Shown: positions 18,108-27,111 of the stretch, one piece after another
How positions within the stretch are numbered: position 1 is the stretch's first letter
Layout: each line of letters opens with the position of its first letter
Source of the DNA: Sphingomonas aquatilis
Lineage (GTDB): Bacteria > Pseudomonadota > Alphaproteobacteria > Sphingomonadales > Sphingomonadaceae
Assembly: GCF_014196115.1 (NCBI RefSeq)
Contig: NZ_JACIDB010000006.1
Location: 1-64,000, forward strand
DNA: 64,000 nt
Direction of reading: 5' to 3'
The notes under the pieces: model-generated
The model's database searches: none
What the model saw: the letters and a program-made list of their open reading frames with translations, nothing else
What the model was told of the DNA's origin: nothing
Position numbers and translations under genes: made by a program

Positions 18108-19286
18108 TCAGCGTTTTCTGGTGAGTTCGCGCATCGCGTCGTCGAGGCCGGCGAGGGTGAGCGGGTACATGCGATCGGCCATCAATTCGCGCAGGATGCG
18201 GATCGACTGGCTGTAGCCCCATTGGTCCTTGGGCATCGGGTTGAGCCAGACCGCGGCCGGGTAGGTCGTCGTCAGGCGCTGCATCCAGACGGCGCCCGCT
18301 TCCTCATTGAAATGTTCGACCGAGCCGCCCGGATGCGTGATCTCATAGGGGTTCATTGACGCATCGCCGACCAGTACCAGCTTGTAATCATGACCGAATT
18401 TATGAAGCACCTCCCACAACGGCGTGCGTTCGGCGAAGCGGCGGCGATTGTCCTTCCACACGCCTTCGTACGGGCAATTGTGAAAGTAGAAGAATTCGAG
18501 GTTTTTGAATTCGGACGTCGCGGCGCTGAACAGCTCTTCGCACAGCTTGATCCACGGGTCCATCGACCCGCCGACGTCGAGAAACAGCAGCAATTTCACG
18601 GCATTGCGTCGTTCGGGCCGCATGCGCACGTCGAGCCAGCCGGCCCTTGCGGTGCTGTCGATCGTGCCGTCGATATCGAGTTCGTCGGCGGCGCCTTCGC
18701 GCGCGAAGCGGCGCAGGCGGCGTAGCGCGACCTTGATGTTGCGCGTGCCGAGTTCGCGGGTGTTGTCGAGGTTCTTAAATTCGCGCTGGTCCCAGACCTT
18801 GAGCGCGCGACCGTGCTTGCTCTCCCCGCCGATGCGCACGCCTTCGGGGTTATAGCCCGAATTGCCGTACGGGCTGGTGCCGCCCGTGCCGATCCATTTG
18901 TTGCCGCCCTGGTGACGCCCTTCCTGTTCGGCGAGGCGCTGTTTCAGCGTCTCCATGATCTCGTCCCACGAGCCTAAGGACTTGATCTGCTCCATTTCCT
19001 CGGGCGTCAGATATTTCTCGGCGACGGCCTTCAGCCAATCGGCGGGAATCTCGGTCGGCTGGGTGCCGTAGGTTGTCGCGATGCCGCGGAAGACCTTGGC
19101 GAACACCTGGTCGAACCGGTCGAGCAGCCCCTCGTCTTTCACGTAGGTGGCGCGGGCGAGATAGTAGAATGCTTCCGGCGTGCGGTCGATCACCTCGGCG
19201 TCGAGCGCCTCCAGAAGCACCAGATGCTCCTTCAGGCTGGCCGGAATACCGGCGAGTCGCAGCTCGTCGAGGAAGGTCAGGAACAT
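18108..19286 (-). CDS. CoxE-like VWA domain protein
   Basis: 392 residues. The ATG at 19286 starts the conserved MFLTFLDELR. The middle contains a Gly-rich stretch (GGNKWIGTGGTSPYG) and the C-terminal half a von Willebrand A domain. The metal site reads LFLDVGGSM, so the usual DxSxS has Gly in the third position. VWA proteins of this group work with MoxR ATPases in assembly or maturation of metal or membrane complexes; the MoxR gene lies 1.3 kb upstream on the same strand, with a CHAP gene in between. Confidence 0.9.
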   Translation of the reverse strand: MFLTFLDELRLAGIPASLKEHLVLLEALDAEVIDRTPEAFYYLARATYVKDEGLLDRFDQVFAKVFRGIATTYGTQPTEIPADWLKAVAEKYLTPEEMEQIKSLGSWDEIMETLKQRLAEQEGRHQGGNKWIGTGGTSPYGNSGYNPEGVRIGGESKHGRALKVWDQREFKNLDNTRELGTRNIKVALRRLRRFAREGAADELDIDGTIDSTARAGWLDVRMRPERRNAVKLLLFLDVGGSMDPWIKLCEELFSAATSEFKNLEFFYFHNCPYEGVWKDNRRRFAERTPLWEVLHKFGHDYKLVLVGDASMNPYEITHPGGSVEHFNEEAGAVWMQRLTTTYPAAVWLNPMPKDQWGYSQSIRILRELMADRMYPLTLAGLDDAMRELTRKR

Positions 19287-19485
19287 GGCTGACTTCCGCC
19301 ATTTCGAGCGTGGAAGTGGACGAAGTGGACGGTACGTACCGTCCCGAATGCGGCTGCGTGCAGGGGCGTCGGCAAGGCGGGGAACAGCGTCGGGGCGAAC
19401 GGATCGGTCATGGCCTGCCACCGACGCTAGGAGCATTCGGTCGTGTAGGACAGCCCCTTTTTGAAGATCGGGTTTCGGCCGGCGA

Positions 19486-20046
19486 TCAGCGTGCGGCGTA
19501 GGCGTCGATCAGCGCGCCGACGTAATCGGGGTTGCGGGTGGTGATCTGGGGCGAGGGGCGACCGCCGTAGATGAAGCCCTTCACCGGATAGATGCTGCTG
19601 CCCAGACCTTCCGAATCGCGGAACCAGACCTTCACTTCGCTCCAATCGTTGTCGGGCGACACGTCGTACAGCGTGACGTCGCGTTCGGCATGGCCGCGTT
19701 CGCCGTTGAAGCGCGACCAATTGGCGTGGGTGAGCATCAGCACGCGGCGTTCGACGACGCGGCTGACGACGGCGACATGGCCGAGCGGCAGGCGCCCGCT
19801 CTTGGCGAAGACGATGACCGAACCGACACGCGGATCGTGGCCGCGATCATAATGACCGTCCGCCTTCGACCACCAGGTCCAGGCGTCGCCGTAGATCTGG
19901 ATGCCCGATGCCTCGCGTGCGAAGGGGACGCACTGGCCGACGTAATCGAGCAGATTGCCGCCCGCTGCGTTTGCCGGGGCGGCAAGCTGCGTTGCCGCTC
20001 CGATTGCCGCGGCGATCATGCCGCACTTGCGAAGAATGCCCTGCAT
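19486..20046 (-). CDS. secreted CHAP-domain amidase
   Basis: 186 residues. The ATG at 20046 gives a signal peptide (basic RKCG, hydrophobic core, APANA-A cleavage near residue 28). The CHAP fold shows its catalytic Cys in GQCVPFAREASG and His in LPLGHVAVV. CHAP enzymes cut amide bonds in peptidoglycan or glutathionyl-spermidine. It lies between the MoxR and VWA genes, all on the minus strand. Related CHAP proteins in this group are often secreted wall hydrolases. Confidence 0.88.
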   Translation of the reverse strand: MQGILRKCGMIAAAIGAATQLAAPANAAGGNLLDYVGQCVPFAREASGIQIYGDAWTWWSKADGHYDRGHDPRVGSVIVFAKSGRLPLGHVAVVSRVVERRVLMLTHANWSRFNGERGHAERDVTLYDVSPDNDWSEVKVWFRDSEGLGSSIYPVKGFIYGGRPSPQITTRNPDYVGALIDAYAAR

Positions 20047-20233
20047 TCGATGAGTTTTAGGGAAGGGGCGGTGACCGTTTGGTTGGGATTCGTGGTTAAG
20101 AAACGGTAATGCGGCAAAATATTGCCGGTCGTTTCGCTGCTGCAATGAGTGATTTTGTTCCGGCTGGACGGTGATTTTTTGTTGGTGCTGCTGGCACGCC
20201 GGTGGGTCCTAGGTACGCGTGGCGCCACCTAGC

Positions 20234-20316
20234 CGTCACCCTGGACTTGATCCGGGGTCCCGCTTTCCGCCGCCGCGAAAGAAGAAGCAGGATCCCGGCA
20301 CAAGGCCGGGATGACG
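20234..20316. repeat. type A inverted-repeat element, 83 bp
   Basis: Begins with CGTCACCCTGGACTTGATCC and ends with CCGGGATGACG; both ends are hairpin-forming. A near-identical copy lies inverted at 20518-20600. Together with the type B element between them they fill the 564 bp without a gene from 20047 to 20610. I see no gene in this stretch. Confidence 0.85.
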
Positions 20317-20429
20317 ATGGAGGTGGGGTGAGGGGCGGTGGGGGTTCGCTGCTGTTATGTTTTGGGTGCAGCCGTTTGTGGTCGGTTGTTAGATGGGGCG
20401 GTTTGTTTTGGGGGTAAGGGCGGCCCTTA

Positions 20430-20480
20430 CCTCCCCCTCCGTCACCGCTGCGCGGTGCCACCTCCCCCTGGCGGGGGAGG
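20430..20480. repeat. type B Pro/Gly-type palindromic element
   Basis: Contains CTCCCCCTCCGTCACCGC and ends CCTGGCGGGGGAGG. It is like the elements at 25081-25213 and 34080-34217, but here I see only one arm of the pair. It lies between the two inverted type A elements. Confidence 0.75.
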
Positions 20481-20517
20481 ACTTTGGCGGGTCGGGTGCT
20501 GGGCACGGTGTTTTCTC

Positions 20518-20600
20518 CGTCATCCCGGCCTTGAGCCGGGATTCCGCTTCTTCTTTTGCCGCGGCGGCAAGCGGGACCCCGGATCACGTCCGGGGTGACG
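20518..20600. repeat. type A inverted-repeat element, inverted copy
   Basis: 83 bp, near-identical to the reverse complement of 20234-20316 (outer ends GTCATCCCGGCC and CCGGGGTGACG). It ends 10 bp from the stop of the MoxR gene, so it could also act as transcript end or mRNA-stabilising hairpin. Confidence 0.85.
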
Positions 20601-20610
20601 GTGGGGGCGC

Positions 20611-21459
20611 TTAGCGTCCCTGGCGTTTCGCCATGAAGGCCAAGCGTTCGAACAGCATGATGTCCTGTTCGTTCTTCAGCAGCGCGCCGTGGAGCGGGGG
20701 GATCGCCTTGGTAGGGTCGCGGTTCTGGAGGACGTCGAGCGGCATGTCTTCGTGCAGCAGCAGTTTCAGCCAGTCGAGCAGTTCGCTGGTGCTGGGCTTC
20801 TTCTTGAGGCCGGGCACCTCGCGGACGTCATAGAAGATGTCCATCGCCTTGCTGACGAGGATCTTCTGGATGCCGGGGAAGTGGACGTCGACGATCGCCT
20901 GCATCGTGTCGCGGTCGGGGAATTTGATATAGTGGAAGAAGCAGCGGCGCAGGAAGGCGTCGGGCAGCTCCTTTTCGTTGTTGCTGGTGATGACGACGAT
21001 CGGGCGTTCGGTGGCGCGCACGGTTTCCTTCGTCTCGTAGACGTGGAATTCCATGCGATCGAGTTCCTGCAACAGGTCGTTGGGGAATTCGATATCGGCC
21101 TTGTCGATCTCGTCGATCAGCAGGACGGGCGGGGTAGGCCGGGTGAAGGCTTCCCACAATTTGCCGCGGCGGATGTAATTGGCGATGTCGTGGACGCGCT
21201 CATCGCCCAGCTGGCCGTCGCGCAGGCGGGCGACGGCGTCATATTCGTACAGGCCTTGCTGCGCCTTGGTGGTCGATTTGACGTTCCATTCGATCAGCTC
21301 GGCGCCGGTCGCCTTGGCGATCTCATGCGCGAGCACCGTCTTGCCGGTGCCGGGTTCGCCCTTCACCAGCAACGGACGGCGCAGCGTGACCGCGGCGTTG
21401 ACCGCGACCTTCAGGTCGTCGGTCGCGACGTAATTCTGCGTGCCTTCGAAGCGCTTCAT
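20611..21459 (-). CDS. MoxR-family AAA+ ATPase
   Basis: 282 residues. Walker A is GEPGTGKT, Walker B is VLLIDEIDKAD, and sensor 1 is ITSNNEKELPDAFLRRC. MoxR ATPases are chaperone-like and act with VWA-domain partners; the VWA gene lies downstream on the same strand. The ATG at 21459 was chosen because homologous proteins begin with MKRFEGT; the 48 codons upstream are spurious. Confidence 0.93.
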   Translation of the reverse strand: MKRFEGTQNYVATDDLKVAVNAAVTLRRPLLVKGEPGTGKTVLAHEIAKATGAELIEWNVKSTTKAQQGLYEYDAVARLRDGQLGDERVHDIANYIRRGKLWEAFTRPTPPVLLIDEIDKADIEFPNDLLQELDRMEFHVYETKETVRATERPIVVITSNNEKELPDAFLRRCFFHYIKFPDRDTMQAIVDVHFPGIQKILVSKAMDIFYDVREVPGLKKKPSTSELLDWLKLLLHEDMPLDVLQNRDPTKAIPPLHGALLKNEQDIMLFERLAFMAKRQGR

Positions 21460-21604
21460 GGCCGGATCCCGGATATTGAATATCGGGTACGTCGTTGCCG
21501 GATCACAGCCGCGAGCGCAAGCGGGGGGAGTGGGGTACGCGCGCAACCGATTGCCGTACCTGCCGGCCTGATCCATGATCGACGAGGTTTCAGGGGGAGA
21601 CAAT

Positions 21605-21973
21605 ATGATGATCGCGTTTCGTGCGCTGCTGATCGCTGCCTGGACTGCGCTGGCGATCTACACGGGGGTTGTGATCGCCAGGCATGGCATGGATCTGCTC
21701 CCGATCTTTTTCGGGGATATCGCACGCATGACGTGGTCCGGCCAGTTCAATGCAGACTTCTCATGCTTCCTGCTGTTGTCCGCATTGTGGACCGCTTGGC
21801 GTCATCACTTCACCCCCGTCGGCCTCGGTCTCGCGATCTTGGCGTTCTTCGGCGGCGCTGGATTTCTGCTGCTGTATCTTCTGCTGCTCAGCATCCAGAC
21901 GCGAGGTGACATGACGGCCCTGCTGACGGGCGGTCGTCACGCAGCAGCGGGTGGCCGCGGCACAGTCCAATAG
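21605..21973 (+). CDS. small integral membrane protein
   Basis: 122 residues with three predicted membrane helices (about 3-23, 45-62 and 71-93). AGGGGGAGA lies a few bases before ATG 21605, which sets the start. I do not recognise the family. It is divergent from the MoxR gene and convergent with the next gene, whose stop is 5 bp away. Small membrane proteins of this kind often have no assigned role in sphingomonads. Confidence 0.75.
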   Translation: MMIAFRALLIAAWTALAIYTGVVIARHGMDLLPIFFGDIARMTWSGQFNADFSCFLLLSALWTAWRHHFTPVGLGLAILAFFGGAGFLLLYLLLLSIQTRGDMTALLTGGRHAAAGGRGTVQ

Positions 21974-21978
21974 CCGCC

Positions 21979-22653
21979 TTACCCCTCCCGCGCGCTGGCC
22001 CTTGCCTCCAGCAAGTCCCAGATCGCGCGATGTTGCGCGAACAGTTGCTGCGCGCCGAAGCCGATGGCGCGTTCGGTCGCTTGGGTGCCGCCGAGGGCGT
22101 CGATGCTGGCGCCCGTTTCCAGATGCGGCGGGAAGGCGCGAGGGGCCGGCTCCACGCCGAAGCGGAGCGCGGCGGCGTCGAGCAGGCGACGGATCATGCC
22201 CCAGTCGTGGACCAGCGCGGCGACCGCGCCGGTCGCGCAGCCGCGGCGTTCGGAGGCGCCAAGCGTTTCGAGCGTGTGGCGGCTGGTGGTGAGCGCGGTC
22301 TCGCTATCTGCCTGTCCGGGCGTGGAGGGCAGCGGGCCGGCGGCGGCGGCGAGATGGGCGATATAGGCGCGCTCGACGGCAAAGGCATCGGCGATCCGAT
22401 CGAGCCAGTCGCAGGCGTCGGGCTGCGCGCACTGGCTGCGCGCCGCGGCGGCGAGGCCGGGGTGGACGCCATGGACTCCACAGAGCGCATGCACCGCATC
22501 GGACACGTCGCGCGCCGAGGCGCGTGGCGAGACGAGGCGGGCGAAGTGCGGATGCGCCGCGCTGCCGTCGACGGCCCCCAATCGGGCAACCATGTCCCAT
22601 GCGCTTGGCGACCAGGCCGTCTGTACGGTGTTCAACATATCACTCCGGGACAT
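21979..22653 (-). CDS. hypothetical all-helical protein
   Basis: 224 residues, Ala- and His-rich, without signal peptide or membrane helix. Repeated short helices (WDMVARLGAVDG, the HALCGVHGVHPGLAAAA segment, YIAHLAAAAGPLP) suggest an all-alpha fold, perhaps a four-helix bundle; a Cys/His pattern could bind a metal or cofactor but this is a guess. It looks like a family conserved in sphingomonads but I cannot name it. Confidence 0.6.
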   Translation of the reverse strand: MSRSDMLNTVQTAWSPSAWDMVARLGAVDGSAAHPHFARLVSPRASARDVSDAVHALCGVHGVHPGLAAAARSQCAQPDACDWLDRIADAFAVERAYIAHLAAAAGPLPSTPGQADSETALTTSRHTLETLGASERRGCATGAVAALVHDWGMIRRLLDAAALRFGVEPAPRAFPPHLETGASIDALGGTQATERAIGFGAQQLFAQHRAIWDLLEARASAREG

Positions 22654-22821
22654 TTACTGATGCCGCCCGCCGATCCGGTGCGACACGCCACCCTTGTCGC
22701 CCCGTACCTATACCGAACCACGTAAAGACACGGTTGATGCGCCGCTAACCCTGCCGCAATCCCGCTTTACGTCGGCGGATCGTGCCCTAAGAACGGCGAT
22801 ACGTTGGAGTTGGAGTAGGTG

Positions 22822-25068
22822 ATGCGGACATGGTGGTTGGGGCTGGCGCTGGCATCGGTGGGCGCGATGGCGATAGGCGCTGAGGCGGGCGCGCAGACGG
22901 CCGCGGCGCCGCAAACGGACAAGCTGACGCTGGCGCGCGTCTTCGGCAGCCCCGATTTGTCGGGGTCGCAGCCGCGCGGCGTACGCCTGTCGCCGGACGG
23001 CACGCTGCTCACCTTCCTGCGCCCGCGCGCCGACGAAAAGGAGCGCACCGATCTGTGGGCGCGCGACACGCGCACCGGCGCGGAGCGGATGCTGGTCGAC
23101 AGCAAGAAGGTGGGCACCGGCGCCGAACTGACCGAGGCGGAGAAGATGCAGCGCGAGCGCGCGCGCATCGGCGGGTCGAAGGGCATCGTCGCCTATGACT
23201 TCGCGCCCGATGGCCGCTCGATCCTGGTGCCGCTGGACGGCGATCTGTATCTTGCGACGCTGGACGGCAAGGTCCGTCGGCTGACCGCGACGCCGGGTGG
23301 TGAGCTCAACCCGATCATCTCGCCCAAGGGCAATTACGTCAGCTTCGTGCGCGACCAGAATCTGTTCGCCCAGCCGCTGAGCGGGGGAGAGGCGCGCGCG
23401 CTGACCACCGGTGGTGGCGGTACGGTGCATTTCGGCGAGGCGGAGTTCGTCGCGCAGGAGGAAATGGATCGGCGCACCGGCTATTGGTGGTCGCCGGACG
23501 AACGCTATGTGGCGGTCGAGCGGTTCGACGAGGCGCCGGTGCGCGTCTTCACCCGTGCGTCGATCGGCGCGGCGGGGACCAAGACCTATGAACAGCGCTA
23601 TCCCGCGGCGGGGACGCCCAACGTGCTGGTCGACCTGTATGTGATGCGGCCGGACGGGTCGGGGCAGGTGAAGGTCGATCTGGGCAGCGACCCGGACATC
23701 TATCTGGCGCGGGTCGACTGGACGCCGGACGGCAAGACGCTGCTGGTGCAGCGCGAGAGCCGCGACCAGAAGACGCTCGATATGCTGGCCGTCGATCCGG
23801 CGACGGGCAAGGCGAAGGTGCTGTTCACCGAGAAATCGGGCGCGCGGAGCTGGATCAACCTCAGCGACGATTATCGCGTGCTGAAGGACGGCAGCCTGAT
23901 CTGGCGGTCCGAGCGGGATGGCTATGGCCATTTGTACCTGCGCAGCCCGGCGGGCAAGTGGACGCAGCTGACCAAGGGGCCGTGGGTCGTGACGGGCCTG
24001 GTCGGGGTCGATGAGGCGAAGGGGCGTATCTACCTCACCGGCACGAAGGACGACGTGCTCGAGCAGCACCTCTATGTGGTCGATATCGCGCGGCCGGACG
24101 TGCTGACGCGGCTGACCGAGCGGGGGTGGACCAACAGCGCGTCGATGGACGGCGCGGCCAGCCGCTTCATCATCTCGCGCTCCAATGCGGGGCAGCCGAC
24201 GCAGGTCTATCTCGCCGATACGACCGGCAAGCGGCTGGAATGGATCAACGAAAATGCGATCCGGCCGGGGCACCCCTATTATCCGTATCTCGCCAGCCAC
24301 CAGCCGACCAAGTTCGGGACGATCAAGGCGAAGGACGGCAGCACGCTGTATTGGGAAATGATCACCCCGCCGCTGGTGCCGGGCAAGAAATATCCCGTGT
24401 TCTTCGAACATTACGGCGGTCCGGGTACCGGCCAGCAGGTGACGCGCGGCTGGCAGGGGGCGCTGCCGCAATATCTGGTCAGCCAGGGCTGGGTCTATTT
24501 CAAGATCGACAATCGCGGCTCGTACAACCGCGGCAAGGCGTTCGAGGACCAGATCTATCATGCGATGGGCACGGTGGAGGTCGAGGACCAACTGGCCGGC
24601 GCCAATTACCTGAAGTCGCTGCCGTTCGTGGATGGCGGCAAGATCGCGACCTATGGCTGGTCGTATGGCGGATACATGTCGCTGAAGATGCTGGAGAAGA
24701 CGCCGGGCGTCTATGCGGCGGCGGTGTCCGGCGCGCCGGTGACCGACTGGCAGCTGTACGACACGCATTACACCGAACGCTATCTGGGCGATCCGGCCAA
24801 GGACCCCAAGAGCTATGCGACGTCGCAGGCGGTGGAGGATTCGCCGAAGATCAAGGACCCGCTGCTGCTGATCCACGGCATGGCGGACGACAACGTCTTC
24901 CTCGACAATTCGACCAAGGTTGCCGCGAAGATGCAGGCGACGGCGACGCCGTTCGAGATGATGTTCTACCCCGGATACACGCACCGCGTCGGCGGGCCGA
25001 TGGTGAGCCAGCATCTGTGGGGGACGATCCTGGAGTTCCTGGATCGGAACGTGAAGAACAAGAAGTAA
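22822..25068 (+). CDS. dipeptidyl peptidase IV-like S9 serine peptidase
   Basis: A 748-residue periplasmic peptidase that releases dipeptides from peptide N-termini. A signal peptide (residues 1-26, ending GAQ-T) precedes a beta-propeller (about 60-500) and an alpha/beta hydrolase domain. The catalytic triad is visible: Ser614 in GWSYGGYM, Asp689 in HGMADDNV, His721 in YTHRVGG, with Asp-to-His spacing of 32 as in DPP IV. ATG 22822 is preferred to GTG 22819; GGAG lies 7 bases before it. Together with the M2 peptidase at 29.2 kb it suggests a lifestyle using peptides. Confidence 0.95.
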   Translation: MRTWWLGLALASVGAMAIGAEAGAQTAAAPQTDKLTLARVFGSPDLSGSQPRGVRLSPDGTLLTFLRPRADEKERTDLWARDTRTGAERMLVDSKKVGTGAELTEAEKMQRERARIGGSKGIVAYDFAPDGRSILVPLDGDLYLATLDGKVRRLTATPGGELNPIISPKGNYVSFVRDQNLFAQPLSGGEARALTTGGGGTVHFGEAEFVAQEEMDRRTGYWWSPDERYVAVERFDEAPVRVFTRASIGAAGTKTYEQRYPAAGTPNVLVDLYVMRPDGSGQVKVDLGSDPDIYLARVDWTPDGKTLLVQRESRDQKTLDMLAVDPATGKAKVLFTEKSGARSWINLSDDYRVLKDGSLIWRSERDGYGHLYLRSPAGKWTQLTKGPWVVTGLVGVDEAKGRIYLTGTKDDVLEQHLYVVDIARPDVLTRLTERGWTNSASMDGAASRFIISRSNAGQPTQVYLADTTGKRLEWINENAIRPGHPYYPYLASHQPTKFGTIKAKDGSTLYWEMITPPLVPGKKYPVFFEHYGGPGTGQQVTRGWQGALPQYLVSQGWVYFKIDNRGSYNRGKAFEDQIYHAMGTVEVEDQLAGANYLKSLPFVDGGKIATYGWSYGGYMSLKMLEKTPGVYAAAVSGAPVTDWQLYDTHYTERYLGDPAKDPKSYATSQAVEDSPKIKDPLLLIHGMADDNVFLDNSTKVAAKMQATATPFEMMFYPGYTHRVGGPMVSQHLWGTILEFLDRNVKNKK

Positions 25069-25080
25069 GGTTTTATAATT

Positions 25081-25213
25081 CCTCCCTCGCTTCAGCGGGG
25101 GAGGGGGACCGTTCGCGTAGCGAATGGTGGAGGGGGCGATGCCGCAAACGGTGAGGTCGCCGTATCCTCCCCTCCGTCACCGCTTCGCGGCGCCACCCCA
25201 CTGGCGGGGGAGG
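25081..25213. repeat. pair of inverted type B elements
   Basis: Two palindromic elements, roughly 25081-25136 and 25166-25213, face each other; they share the CCTCCC...GGGGGAGG ends and the CGTCACCGC core found at 20430 and 34080. They lie between the S9 peptidase and MgtC genes and may fold into a long hairpin at the transcript end. Confidence 0.8.
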
Positions 25214-25262
25214 ACTGGTGGTGACGTGCGTTCGTCACGGTCCGGCGCTAAGGCGCCACCCC

Positions 25263-25979
25263 ATGCACTTCGTCGCCGCCTTTCATCTGTGGCCGTTTCT
25301 CGACACGGTCGTCAGCTATCTCACCGCCTTCGTGCTCGGCACTGCGATCGGGGCGGAGCGGCAGTATCGGCAGCGGACCGCGGGGCTGCGGACCAATGCG
25401 CTCGTCGCGATCGGGGCGGCGGCGTTCGTCGATCTGGGGCAGCGGCTGGGCGGGGACGTCGAGTCGATCCGGGTGATCGCCTATGTCGTGTCGGGGATCG
25501 GCTTCCTCGGCGCGGGCGTGATCATGAAGGAGGGAATGAACGTCCGCGGGCTCAACACCGCGGCAACGCTCTGGTGTTCGGCGGCGGTGGGATCGATCGC
25601 GGGGTCGGACATGATCGCTGAGGCGACGCTGCTGACCGGCGTCGTGCTGTTCGCCAATACCGCGCTGCGGCCGCTGGTCGATGCGATTAACCGCATTCCG
25701 ATCGCCGGCGGCACGGTGGAGGCGACGTATAGCGTGACGATCACCGTGCCGGTCGCTGCGGCGGGACCGATGGGGGACGTGCTGGTCGGGCATCTCGAGG
25801 AGGCGGGACTGCCCGTCGCCGACCTCGACACGCAGGTGCGCGACGACGAGCATGTCGCGCTCGTCGCGACGCTGGTCGGTAGCGGCGTGGTGGATGCGGA
25901 GCTCGACGCATTGGTCGAGCATCTGGGCCGCGTACACGGGATCGACCACGCGACATGGCAGCTGAGCACGCACGATTAG
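25263..25979 (+). CDS. MgtC/SapB family membrane protein
   Basis: 238 residues. ATG 25263 starts a protein with four membrane helices. Signature segments are LGTAIGAERQYRQRTAGLRTNALVAIGAA, VVSGIGFLGAGVIMKEG and NTAATLWCSAAVG, typical of MgtC/SapB proteins. MgtC proteins contribute to growth at low magnesium and, in pathogens, inhibit ATP synthase; the soluble C-terminal part here (about 150-238) has an ACT-like beta-alpha pattern. No magnesium-sensing leader was seen upstream. Confidence 0.88.
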   Translation: MHFVAAFHLWPFLDTVVSYLTAFVLGTAIGAERQYRQRTAGLRTNALVAIGAAAFVDLGQRLGGDVESIRVIAYVVSGIGFLGAGVIMKEGMNVRGLNTAATLWCSAAVGSIAGSDMIAEATLLTGVVLFANTALRPLVDAINRIPIAGGTVEATYSVTITVPVAAAGPMGDVLVGHLEEAGLPVADLDTQVRDDEHVALVATLVGSGVVDAELDALVEHLGRVHGIDHATWQLSTHD

Positions 25980-26041
25980 GAAAGTCGGTGGACGTTTCCG
26001 CGCAACCGTATTAGGCGGCGCACACTGAATTGGAGGACGTG

Positions 26042-27070
26042 ATGGGTTATCGGGTGGTGGTCGCGGGCGCGACGGGCAATGTCGGGCGTGAGATGGTCAA
26101 CATCCTCGCCGAACGCGACTTCCCCGCGGACGAGATCGCGGTGCTGGCGTCGAGCCGCAGCCAGGGCGACGAGATCGAGTATGGTGACACCGGTCGCATG
26201 CTCAAGGTGCAGAACATCGAATATTTCGATCCGACCGGCTGGGACATGGCGCTGTTCGCGATCGGCAGCGAGGCAACCAAGGTCTATGCGCCCAAGTTCG
26301 CCGCCGCCGGCTGCACGGTGATCGACAATTCGTCGCTGTACCGGATGGACCCGGACGTGCCGCTGATCGTGCCGGAGGTGAATGCCGACGCGATCGACGG
26401 CTACAAGGCGAAGAACATCATCGCCAACCCCAATTGCTCGACCGCGCAGATGGTCGTCGCGCTGAAGCCGCTACATGATGCCGCCAAGATCACGCGCGTC
26501 GTCGTGGCCACGTACCAGTCGGTGTCCGGCGCGGGCAAGGTGGGCATGGACGAGCTGTTCGAACAGAGCCGCAACATCTTCGTCGGCGATCCTGCCGAGC
26601 CCAAGAAGTTCACCAAGCAGATCGCGTTCAACGTGATCCCGCACATCGACAGCTTCCTGGACGACGGATCGACCAAGGAAGAGTGGAAGATGGTGGTCGA
26701 GACGAAGAAAATCCTCGATCCCAAGATCAAGGTGACCGCGACCTGCGTGCGCGTGCCCGTGTTCGTCGGCCATTCCGAGGCGCTGAACATCGAGTTCGAA
26801 AACGAGATTTCGGCCGAGGACGCCAAGCGTATCCTGCGCGAAGCGCCGGGCATCATGCTGATCGACAAGCATGAGGACGGCGGATACGCGACGCCGATCG
26901 AGGCGGCGGGCGACGACGCGACCTATGTCAGTCGCGTGCGTGAGGATCCGACGGTGGAGAACGGGCTGGCGCTGTGGTGCGTCAGCGACAATCTGCGCAA
27001 GGGCGCGGCACTGAACGCGGTGCAGATCGCGGAACTGCTGGGCCGGCGGCACCTTCAGAAGGGCGGTTGA
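26042..27070 (+). CDS. asd: aspartate-semialdehyde dehydrogenase
   Basis: Reduces beta-aspartyl phosphate with NADPH, a common step to lysine/diaminopimelate, threonine and methionine. The 342 residues begin with the Rossmann motif VAGATGNVG; the catalytic Cys132 lies in NPNCST, and the QSVSGAGKVGM segment is typical of the enzyme. GGAGG lies 6 bp before ATG 26042, so 12 upstream bases in the frame are not coding. The antitoxin gene starts 32 bp after its stop. Confidence 0.96.
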   Translation: MGYRVVVAGATGNVGREMVNILAERDFPADEIAVLASSRSQGDEIEYGDTGRMLKVQNIEYFDPTGWDMALFAIGSEATKVYAPKFAAAGCTVIDNSSLYRMDPDVPLIVPEVNADAIDGYKAKNIIANPNCSTAQMVVALKPLHDAAKITRVVVATYQSVSGAGKVGMDELFEQSRNIFVGDPAEPKKFTKQIAFNVIPHIDSFLDDGSTKEEWKMVVETKKILDPKIKVTATCVRVPVFVGHSEALNIEFENEISAEDAKRILREAPGIMLIDKHEDGGYATPIEAAGDDATYVSRVREDPTVENGLALWCVSDNLRKGAALNAVQIAELLGRRHLQKGG

Positions 27071-27075
27071 GCGGC

Positions 27076-27111
27076 TGATAGCGGAGTGATAGCATCTGTC
27101 CCATGGGACAG
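27076..27111 (+). promoter_or_regulatory. putative toxin-antitoxin operator
   Basis: A perfect 16-bp palindrome CTGTCCCATGGGACAG (27096-27111) has the antitoxin ATG (27103) at its centre. Just upstream TGATAGC is repeated at 27076 and 27087, 11 bp (one helical turn) apart. Such symmetric sites at the start of a TA operon are where FitA/VapB-type antitoxin complexes bind. Function is inferred. Confidence 0.5.

Noticed and set aside
20234..20600. CRISPR array
   Set aside because: The repeats are few, long, internally palindromic and not regularly spaced, and there are no cas genes.
22708..25014. A 768-codon frame antisense to the S9 peptidase
   Set aside because: Same artefact: the sense strand has a complete catalytic triad and a signal peptide.
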